A stretch of DNA of 64,000 nt from Chionis minor. Its lineage: Eukaryota; Chordata; Aves; Charadriiformes; Chionididae. Below the pieces are notes generated by a model. That model did not search any database, was not told where the DNA came from, and was given only the letters and a program-made list of their open reading frames with translations. Shown here piece by piece: positions 50,890 through 61,009 of the stretch. The position numbers were made by a program, and so were the translations under genes. The stretch is from positions 1 through 64,000 of the forward strand of contig VZSF01000639.1 of NCBI GenBank assembly GCA_013398295.1. The letters are read 5' to 3'. How positions within the stretch are numbered: position 1 is the first letter of the stretch; each line of letters begins with the position of its first letter.

Positions 50890-53330
50890 TGTTTCTGAGC
50901 TTTCCTTGCTACTTCCTCAATACTAGGCCAAATGCCAAAGATGACTATTACCCTTGCTGAAACCGTTGCCTGGTGCGGCAAAAAAACCCCCAGAAACTAA
51001 TGTCTCATGAGGGGGAGGAGGGCAGAAGGAGAATAATGTGCATGATGCTCCTCCCTGAAGAACAGACCAGAATTCCTGCCAACTTAATTTTGTGCTTGTT
51101 CACAAAACCATAAGGGACGCTTCAACCTTTGGGTTGAGGGGAGCCTGATGCTATGGGGGGAGGGAGGGAACATGAAGCTTAATGGGATAGCATCTAATTT
51201 TTGATAGGTTATTTATTTAGCACGCAGAATTGAGGTCTAACTCTAAAACTGAAACCTGTTAGATCAACAAAAACGTGAACAGCAGTAATTAGTGTGGTGA
51301 GAGGTCTACATTTGTACCTCTTTAGTAGTGCCCTTTTAGGAAGGTCAAGGCTCCCAGTTTATTTACCTAAGATACATGATAGAATCCTCCAGTTAGGAAG
51401 AAAACCTCAAACTGGTTTTTAGCTGATCTCTTTCCCCCGGGGAAAGCTCACAAGTGAATTGGGTGGTTACATTTTATGCCATTTTTTTTGTCAATAATGA
51501 GTACTGTAGGAGTTCCCACAGTCATTTAAACCTCGTTTGTTAATTATGGCGTACAAAGATAGTGAAGTCACAGGAATGTGTTTTAAAAGGCACTCTTAGC
51601 TGAACGAAAGCTGGTGCATAAAAGTAGAGTAGCAAATCACAGCTGTGATTTGTTTAGATCAGAGATATTAATCTGGCCCTGTGTCTCCAGGACCTCACAG
51701 TGAACTAGCAAAATAGGTTTTGGGTTAAGTTTTGTAGTTGATACAGGCATACAAGAATATTGTGGGATGGCTATGTATCACATCACTGGCTTGGGTCTCA
51801 GGCAAGATCAGCCCTTTTCGCCATGTCCCCATGGGACTTTCGATGCCACACAAAGGTACTATTCTGTTGCATGGGAAAAAGCATCTTTTACAAAATGCAG
51901 ACTCCAATTCTACCATCATTTCTTACACAGTCTTCCAAAACTGACTTGAAGTTAATAGCAGGCAAGGGTGAGAGTGGAGAAGGCCAAAGGGATCCACTGC
52001 TCTGTGGATCCAGAGTAGAATTGCAGGAAAACTGAAAAGGATGTTGCAGACTACAAGCTACAGAAAAGCCCTTGGAGTCCTGCTGTGCTGAGCATAGCTT
52101 CTCAGGATGTACGTGGCCTTACAAAGGCGCTGGACACAGCATCAAACACACAACAGAGTGCAATGCTAATCTTTTGTTTGTGGTACCAGCTCAAGCTTGG
52201 TGATGTACAGCAGAGCTGAAACAATAACATGGAAATCCCAGATGGCATTCAGACTGGCTGTAACAAACAATAATTTCCACTTCGGTAGCACGCAAGGTAC
52301 TCACAGTGCACTGCAAACTTTAAATAATCCACACAATCCAGTTGGGACGCGGAAGGATTACATCCCTCATCAGGAAGGAAAGATAACTCCAGCATGAAAC
52401 ATGGCAACTCTGCAACAGCACACAACAACATTAACCAGGAATTTCAGCCAGCATGATACCACACTGGAACGACAAGGGAATTAAATTGGATAGACTGAAG
52501 AGAGAAAGAATTAAATACAGACTGAAGCTCAAAATCAGCGTTGCATCCCTCCTGACACTAGGCCACGAAACAGAGATGTTAAACAGCAGGCAACTTACCA
52601 CCATCGCAACCACCACATAATTTCATACCCCAGCGTTATAGCTGCTGATTGAGCTAGATGAGTATTGGCAAAATGTTGTTCGAGCAATTGCAGGGGATTC
52701 TAGCAGAAAAGCCGAGAGCACTGCCGAGCAGCTAATAAGTGGCTGATCTTCAGTCATGCTGCACTCAGAATAGCTTTCCAACAGAGGAAAAGCAAATTCT
52801 ATTGGCTTCAACACCTGGTTGAGCAACTTAATAAGGACAAAATTGAAAGTTAGAGCTGAATCATTATTTATTTTATAACTACATCTTCATCACACAGTCC
52901 ACTCCAAAATGGGAGTTATTTCATTTCAAATCAAGCTCGTGCCAGGTTTTTCTATAGGCTTATTCAGCACAGAGGTGAGGAGAAGGTTCTTTGAAAACAA
53001 TTTCAGACAGCAGCTGCTTCAGAGGAGAGCAATCTGCAATCATAGGAAGATTTTTTTCCCTTTTCTCCAGTACCGCCATGCTTTTCCCGAACTGTGTTTC
53101 TTGAGTGTATTTTTAATGCACTGTGAAAATTGTAGGAATGCAAAGACTGTATTTAGTGTTATTTGGCTAACATGTCGATTTCCAGACAGCACTTCCAAAA
53201 GAAATGAGCAGTTATGAGAGCAAAATGTCTCTGTCCTGCTCACAACAGACACCGTAACCACCTCGTTCCTCTCTCTGAAATTACCTTTTCTGTATTTGAA
53301 AGCTGCTATTGTTTTATCTCTTAATTTTGT
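50890..53330. other. Intergenic sequence, nothing recognised
   Basis: Unique-looking sequence with purine-rich stretches (50,995-51,045 and 51,150-51,170). No exon, repeat family or RNA gene is recognised. Confidence 0.4.
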
Positions 53331-53339
53331 TTTCTATGA

Positions 53340-53825
53340 AGTTCAGCTGTTCAGATGAATGTCAGGCTTAACCCAATTCCTTCAGCCTTTTCTTGTAAGT
53401 GTACTTTTATGAAGCCTGATAATTTTTGTTGTCTTCCTCTGTTTTTTTCCCAGTAGAACCATACCTTCCTTGAAGTATCCAAAATTGGACTCAGCATCCC
53501 ATTTGGGGCACAGACAGCTCCAAGGAGAATTGAAGAATTAATAAATATTTTGTAGGTGATAACACTGGCTATAAAGTGCAGTAAGGGTTTGCCTTTTTTA
53601 CAGCAGCATAACATTATTTACTCCTGTTCAGCTGATGATCTGTGTTAACATCCAAATCTTTTTCCGCCATGCTGTTACTTAGCTCATCCTTCACCGCCTT
53701 ATATTTTTGCAGTTCATTATTCTTGCCTAAGTGTGGTGACCTGTTTGTTTTTATTGAGTTGCATCCTCTCAAATCCTCCTGAAGCTGTTCTACAAATATA
53801 TACCTGCTATGATTGATTGGCAAAA
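53340..53825 (-). mobile_element. Ancient CR1-like LINE remnant, antisense
   Basis: The minus-strand translation at about 53615-53770 reads HLGKNNELQKYKAVKDELSN then SMAEKDLDVNTDHQLN. This is recognisable as the CR1 RT C-terminal pattern (HLGRNNPLQQYRLG...SxAEKDLGVLVDxxLN). The left part (53490-53520 on +, ATTGGACTCAGCATCCCATTT) fits a decayed CR1 3' UTR. It is far more diverged than the other copies. Confidence 0.6.
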
Positions 53826-54207
53826 ATACCTACCCACAGTGACTGTGAATCAATCAACATGATTGTGTATTTTAAAATAAGCTGTTCTCTAGAGAGAAGT
53901 ATAGCAAATTAAATCTTCACTTCTATTTTATTGAATCAGATTATCCGTTTTTATCTAGATTATTTTTCAAATAGGACAATTCCTGCCTGCCTTATTTTTA
54001 AAAGACAGAATTCAGAAGTTGTTGTTTGAAAATAAAGACTAAGGCAACTTAGATTTTGGCATTCTGGTCTCACAGGAGGACATGTAGCATTCTCAGTTGT
54101 GATACCCATATTTGTACCAAATAACATGCCAGTCTGTGAGTAGATGTTGTAGGAATCCTGTTCATGTGCTGGACGGTTTTCCATGCATTTGTTTCATTTT
54201 TTGTTTG

Positions 54208-54270
54208 CCCTTCCCTTCCCTTCCCTGCCCTGCCCTGCCCTGCCCTGCCCTGCCCTGCCCTGCCCTGCCC
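54208..54270. repeat. Pentanucleotide repeat (CCCTT)3 then (CCCTG)9
   Basis: Three CCCTT units (54208-54222) are followed by nine perfect CCCTG units (54223-54267). The switch from CCCTT to CCCTG suggests expansion of a point-mutated unit. Confidence 0.95.
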
Positions 54271-54547
54271 TTTCCCTCACTTTTACTTTTGCTGGTTTTC
54301 TTTTTTTCTCAAAAAAGAAAATAAATGCATAGAAAGAGGAAGGAATTGGTTTTGCTCGCTCACCACAAAATATAACTTAAGACACAGAAGGAGAGAAACC
54401 ATGAAAAATATGGGTAAAATGGCACACGAAGAAGCAACAACTTCCTTCAAGAAGTTAAGGATATTATTTTAAAGTGATGCTAACAAGCCTGGGTTTTTTT
54501 TCAGATTTCTTCCAAATACTTCATACTCAATTTGTTTATACATTTTC

Positions 54548-54627
54548 AATCTAATCTAATCTAATCTAATCTAATCTAATCTAATCTAATCTAATCTAAT
54601 CTAATCTAATCTAATCTAATCTAATCT
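54548..54627. repeat. Perfect (AATCT)16 pentanucleotide microsatellite
   Basis: Eighty bases are made of sixteen uninterrupted AATCT units (TTAGA on the other strand). The lack of interruptions suggests high mutability and likely length polymorphism. Confidence 0.97.
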
Positions 54628-54639
54628 TTTGTGTAGGCA

Positions 54640-57600
54640 CAAGTAGTGCAAATATGAATCTCTGCTCACCATAACATTTCCTGCTGGTTCAGGTAAGGTT
54701 TAATTCCCCACGTGCATAGTAATGGATAGAGATTCTTTCTCTCTGACTTGATACTCAGGCAAGCAAACATTGCTCTTCTGCTTACTCAAGTTCATTATAG
54801 AAACCTTTGCTTTTATGCAGCAAAACAGTTTTTCTCCTTCGTAATTTAGCTGATTTGTTGCTCCTCCTCAATAACAAGATACACATGCAAACATGACAAC
54901 CAGATATACGTGCAAATCAATATGCTATCTTTCTTCTCTCTCCAACTGCTGGTTTTTACAGAATAAGCACCAATTTTTTGTGTGTGTAAAAGGATTGAAG
55001 GAAGAAGGCATTCTCCAACATAAATGTCCTACTTTCTCCCACTGGGTACTTCAATTTTATAGATATTAGTTTTTATAATTAACAGTGAATATTATGAGGA
55101 CTGTACAATAAAAGTAGCTTTCAATAGTGATATTTAGCAGGTTCTTTGTCTGGCTCTCCCTCTGTGTCTTTATATTTGGTGCCTAAGCGTCTGCAAGAAA
55201 ATCATTATTTTCTGTTAGATGTTTAATCACAAACCTTGCAAGGAAATTTGCTGTTTTCCAAACAGTGCAGAACTAACTTCGTTACCATATTGACACGCTA
55301 GATACACTTGTCAGCTCTAAAGTCCCATCTTCTTAAAAGTCCCTAGCCTATATTCCCTTTGGAAAAGATTATTTTCAAATAATATAAAAGCCTGTTTTAC
55401 CATTTCCATCTTTCCTCCAGAGGCTTTCTTGCTGAATGTGACAGGTTATGGGGAACAGGGTAAGTTGCACAAAAATACACTTGGTGCCTGCGGTACTGGC
55501 TCTGGTTTCTTTGTGGGCAGATCCTCAGCCTCCTTTGAAGTCAGCACTGTTTTATAAAGAGGGTCTGGAGCTCTGTCCAGGGAGGGACAATGGTTTTGCT
55601 TCTCTGCAGAGCTGCCTTACCTCAGCCTCAGGGAAGTCAATAGGAGCTGCAGGAGTGTAGCACCTCTGAAAACTCAGCACATTTGGCAATTTTTTAGCAG
55701 GTTTCTTTCAACGACCTCAAAGTTGTTAGGGCACTAGAGACAGTGGTGAGGAAAAGTAACTAGATACTAAGTCAGCTGCAGCTTCAGAGTTCTGAAACAT
55801 CTGGACTGGATGAGTCTACGTCTCTAGCTAACTATTTCAAGCATTTCCGAGCTCCTACTTCTGTTCGCTGATCATTAGATGTCACCATATAAGGTCAAAC
55901 AAGTATATGAGTGAAGAAGAAAATTAATTTTCTCCATACAAGGGAAACTTCTAATGAGGTATTGGTCTTGTGTTTAAAGCTAATTGCCTTAAACACAAGA
56001 GCAATATTCATCGTTAGGCTTGCTGAAGGTCCAAGTTCAGTTTCCATAGGCCCTATGATCTTGCCTCTCCACTCCCAAACAAGGCTATATTAACACATCT
56101 GTTGTATGTTACAATTCTGCCCACTCAAGGGCAGCGGCTCTGTGTCAATAAACATGCATAGACTGTTTAGCAGAAAAGGTCATTTTGGTCAAGGTCTTCA
56201 GCTCTTACTGCAATATGTAATGTATATACTGTAATTTATAGTAAGAAATTACAAATGCGATATTTAGAGAGCGTACTTCATTCCTTTCTATCCTCTGAGA
56301 CACTGGAGAAAGACTTTGAAAAATGGAAGCGTGTTTTAAGATACAGTGACGCAAGGGAGCTGCCAACAGGATCCTTCATTACAATTAGGAGGCTAGGCTT
56401 CCCCTGTGGCCAAAGAATATGTGCAGCAGCATACTGCGGGGCTGAATACTAAGCTGAATAAACACCACAGCACAAGCCTGCACCTTCGCAGGTTAACTGT
56501 TCTGTAGATCACTAACTTGTTAACATACAATGGTCCTCCAGTCAGGATAACTGCAGAACTACGTGTGCGTATGAACCCGCATGAGACCTCACGTACACCT
56601 CAAGCAGCCTGCAAGAATGCACATGGAAAGAATGAATGCCAGAAAAGGTGATTAATTGAATCAGAGTGAAAATTAAGTAAAGCAGGTAAGAAAGGCTAGT
56701 TTTCATCATTTTTTTATACAAAGTTTTCAGATTAAGAAAAGTGCTGTTTAAAAGCAACGAACTGCTGCTTTGAGCATGTTTTTAACTGAAGTTGTAATAA
56801 ACTGTAAGGAAAGCAAAAGTTTGTATAACACAGATATTACATATCTGTATAACACATTTGCTCACATACCTGTTTCAAGTGACTTCTTGCTCAGCTTCTC
56901 TTCTGCTGCTTATAGCATTTTGTAGCACTTTCTGGCACATATCGTATCTTCAACGGAAAGGTGGCGTCACCTGACTGTAATTGTACAGATTTCCCCTGTG
57001 GGAATTCAGCCCTACAGCTATATTTGGAACATGAAAAATGTGTGGATTAAAAATATGACTTTGCTTTTTTTGTGATAACCAAGCACGTAATTTTTTCTTT
57101 TTCTTTTTTTTTTTTATTTCTCTAAAATAAAGATGGGAAAGACAGAAATATTATAGGATTATCTGGGCCTTCTATACATCATTCATAAACACTGAAAAAT
57201 GTAGAAAGGACAGTGCTGCATGCATGATTTTTTTGCCTCATTCTGGTTCTTTATCCCTGGTTTAACAGAAGGACCTTATTTTTGCATGACCTGTAAATAC
57301 TACTAGTGAAACAGTTTATCAAAATCAGATATGTTTTCTCTCTGTGCAGAATCCACCACATATTTATGTGTTATGTGAAGTAACAATTTTGTACTGTAAA
57401 TACATTTGCAAGCTGTAAGGCTGCTGTTGGCTTCTACAGAAGCCTCTAAAGTTTTATGTAAGCCACCCTCAGATTTCATGAGTGTTATGCATACAGGACA
57501 GCAGCTCAAGCTGGTTGAGAAGATCTCTTCAAGGATGAGGGCAACAAAATCTACCTCATTGCAGAGTTATCTTCTGTGACTCTTCTCACAACATACTTCT

Positions 57601-59095
57601 GGAACCCCTTCTTTGTGACCACGTTTCCTTTTTAACTTTGACCCAACTGAACATTTGCTTTTCTCATGGCTTTCCCTGTGGCACTGGGCAAGAATTAAGT
57701 AACATCCATCTGGCTTTGCACAGCTGCAATTGTCAATGAATTGCCAGGTAATACAGTTCAGACTATCTTGGCACGAATACCCCCTTACAGGCAGTTCGTT
57801 ACTAGTAGTATCCAATAACAATAGTACGTCAAGTTCTCTATTTAGATTTGGTCCTACTTGTAGCAGGCATTTTCTCTGATTAAACCATTTTTATGCGTAC
57901 CATTCTGACTGATGTTTTTGTTTCAGGCTGAGAAATTCCTACCCTCAGCCTTTGCCACAACTCCTTCTCTTTTGCCCCCTCCACTTTGCTCTTTCTTTGA
58001 TTTATCTTATTCCCTCCTTCAGTTCCGTAACATTATTCTAGTTTAAAACAAACAAACAAACAAACAAATGCTCTCAAGTATGAAAAGAAACACACTATTT
58101 AATATTACTGCCTCATTATTCAGTTGAGGAACCGAGATACAGAGAGATTAAGTGACTTGCCAGAGGAAAAGGAGGAAGGATGCAGGAAGAAAATTTAGTT
58201 CCTCTGAGTCACGGTTCAGCATCTTAAATAGAAACCTTCTTTGTTCTGACTTCACCTTACCTCTGAGCATTGCCTGATCTCTTTATGCTCAAACTTTCCT
58301 CTTCTAGACTGTACCGCTTCTGATTTCAAAGGGTGACTTGTCACACAGGACGGGCACGAAGGAGATGAAGGGTTGTTCCAGCCTTTTCATCTCTGGAATT
58401 TTTCTCCACTGCCACTGCTACAAGCTACAGTAAAAGTGATGTCCTGGAATCACAGCTTTCCCTTCACCATCTAAGATTTTTTTCCCCTGTATCATATTTG
58501 TTCAGTGTACTGTTTGTTTGCTAGCTCCTGCCTGGCAAGTTTCATCTACCTGTTTTGTCCATAAATGTCAGGGATAATTCTGAAGGCTCAGTGTGACTAC
58601 GAGTTGGCCAGCTGCCTTGTTGGTTTCTAGGATTTAACTCTCCATCCACAAAATGGCATGTATTTATGTATTTGTATTTTAAAAGTTCCTGTGTGTATTG
58701 TCTCCAGATACACAAACAAAAGGTTTTAGCCAAATGTAAATATGCAGTGTCTGAATTAATGTCCAATAATGAAAGCCCTTCTTAATCAACCTCAACTAAC
58801 ATACTAAACCCTCCCACAATTTTAAATTCCTCCATGCTCTTCCTCAAAGTCTGGAGAAAAGATATACTCTGCAATGTGACCTATAGGTGAAAAAACCTGG
58901 CAGTCTAGTAGGGAAGTGGATTCCAGGATCAAGTACTGCACATTGCCCACTTTCAGTCAGATTAGCACAAACTGCAATTTTTTTGCCTCCTTTGCCTGAG
59001 GCAGTGAGTTCTCTGTTGGGTTTTTACTCCATGCAGCTATCTACTATAAAATATATTCAAAGTTAACAATCTAATTTTTAAAAAGCTAGGCTCAG
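54640..59095. other. Intergenic sequence with one candidate exon
   Basis: Mostly unremarkable AT-rich DNA. An exon-like 39-bp block with strong splice signals on + lies at 55421-55459. An (AAAC)n run lies at about 58047-58070. Nothing else is recognised. Confidence 0.4.
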
Positions 59096-60090
59096 AACCT
59101 AAAGTTTACTTTATTTCTGAAAAAACACATGAACTCATGTATTAATGCACAGAAGGGTTGTGATATTCCAAATGTAACAGAAGAAATTTTGAGGTTTAAG
59201 CAAAGGGAGAAAGACCTCCAAAAGTTTGGCTTCAGCAGACTTGTGCAGTAAGGAGAAGCATGCCCAGGATTTGTTCTCACTCACTGTTGCCGAACATGCA
59301 CCTTCCTCAGCTAATTCTTCTGGTTGTCCTTTCATCTGCATCATGCAATTCCTCTGAACTTCCCTGAGTTTGTCAGGTTCTTCCAATATGTTCCTTTACT
59401 GGTGGGCTCGGAGCTGTTCTTGCTCAAACAGTTTCTCCTTCAATTCTAGTCTGATTTGCAAGTGTTCCAAATGCCTCTCTATTTCAAACATATTCCTCAC
59501 TTCTAATAGATCTATCTTTTGGCATATTATCCCACTATGCAGAAATCTGGCAGGATATTTCCATGATCTCTGCCTTCAACTGGTCATTGATTTCATCCAA
59601 TTTTTTATTCTGCCCTTCTAATTGCTTGATTTTGTTTTCTTTGTCTTTCAGTGTGTCCCTGGCATCATTCACTTCTCTGTGTAGGTCTCCTACTAATGTC
59701 CTCAAACAGCTTGCACTGGTCTGCATCTCCTGTACCCATCCTTCAAATCTTCACTTTTTTCAAATAAATTCCGATCTTCAATATCCAGCTCTACTAATGT
59801 TTCTCTGAGGTGTCATCTTTGATTTTGTAAGTTTACATTTGTCAAAGGTACTTTATTAACCAGAGAGGTTTTCCTGTTGGATGAAGAAAGCATGGACAAC
59901 GTGGCAGGACACTGCTGTACTCTGAGAGCTTCCAGCCTGCCCAAGTGTGACCTAGTGCAGATGTCATGATCCCATGCTTCCCAACTGCCTGCTCCCACTG
60001 GGCAGCCCTGGCTTGCAAGATGTTGTGATAAAAAATATCAGAAGTGTTATTAAGAAAATTAAGATCTTTAAGATAAAATGCCTTCATGGG
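59095..60090 (-). pseudogene. Processed retrocopy of an unidentified coiled-coil protein gene
   Basis: The minus strand reads, without introns, a chain of segments in shifting frames. First comes NRKTSLVNKVPLTNVNLQNQ (near 59,850), then LRETLVELDIEDRNLFEKSE, a heptad-rich helix (REVNDARDTLKDKENKIKQL, then EGQNKKLDEINDQLKAEIME), IDLLEVRNMFEIERHLEHLQ and KLREVQRNCMMQMKGQPEEL. At least two stops and two frameshifts interrupt it. An AATAAA on - (59110-59115) followed by A-rich sequence (TTTTTAAAAATTAG) marks the 3' end. The charged coiled coil resembles mitotic or centrosomal adaptors, but I cannot name the parent. Confidence 0.6.
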
Positions 60091-60134
60091 AAATTGGTTA
60101 AAATTTAAATAGTGAGCAGAAATAGATCCTTTTT

Positions 60135-60500
60135 CAAAACAGCTAAGTATTAACTGAGAGTGGTGAAAGGCACCATGCTAGGACTGATCCTTTTGGTATA
60201 TTTACTGAATGAATGTTCAGAGAACTGTTATGAACAGTGAAGTGATCTCATTTTTAGACGACATAGCATTCTGTAGTATCATGAAAACTAAGAAATTTAA
60301 AAGGCACCTAGACAGATGATATAAGTACATTTTTGATAGATAAGAAATACTGCATGTTAGAGCAATTCCAGCTGAATTGTAGATATTGGTAATTATTTAG
60401 GAGACAAATATGGAAATCATGGTGGATAGATCAATAAAACAACAATCCCCATATCATTAGCAGCAGTAGGGAGAATTCATACTGGATTAAAAAGAAAATG
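60135..60500 (+). mobile_element. Possible ancient CR1/L3-like RT remnant
   Basis: The + strand around 60165-60290 gives GPILLVYLLNE then FRRHSIL, which loosely follows the CR1 RT order GPLLFNIxxND ... FADDTxL. Strong decay and the lack of a 3' tail leave this tentative. Confidence 0.35.
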
Positions 60501-60824
60501 ATAGGGCGAATGAAGAGCTAGGGGGGTATTCTTGCAGTGGAGCTCCTCTATCTCACTCTCCTTGGCTCTCCTACCCATCTCCTACTCCTACCCATGACAA
60601 TTCTGCACCTTGGATTTTCTCCAGCCTGAGCCTGTGGTAGCACACCCTTTTTCTCGGTTGGCGGCATATTTTATCTGTGCCTCTACTATGGCTATTTTGA
60701 AGAAGCTGTATACAGTACTGAGTGTCATTGCTATTCTCGCACTAGTCCTCACACACTCCAAAACCAGGACAAGCAAAATGGGCTGTAGAGGGCTGTCTAC
60801 CCCATTCTCCCGTGGAAATCTGTG

Positions 60825-61007
60825 GCATCCATGTGTTGGAATAATGAGGTTTCTCAGTCCAGCTCATCAACCTTCGAAGTTTCTTCAGAGTGTCTGTCAG
60901 CCATTCTTTTGCTTTGCATCCATGTGTTGGAATAATGAGGTTTCTCAGTCCAGCTCATCAACCTTCGAAGTTTCTTCAGAGTGTCTGTCAGCCATTCTTT
61001 TGCTTTG
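60825..61007. repeat. Recent 91-bp tandem duplication
   Basis: The unit beginning GCATCCATGTGTTGGAATAA occurs at 60825 and at 60916 with no mismatch that I can see across about 91 bp. The period is not a multiple of three, so any coding frame across it would shift. Confidence 0.95.
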
Positions 61008-61009
61008 CT

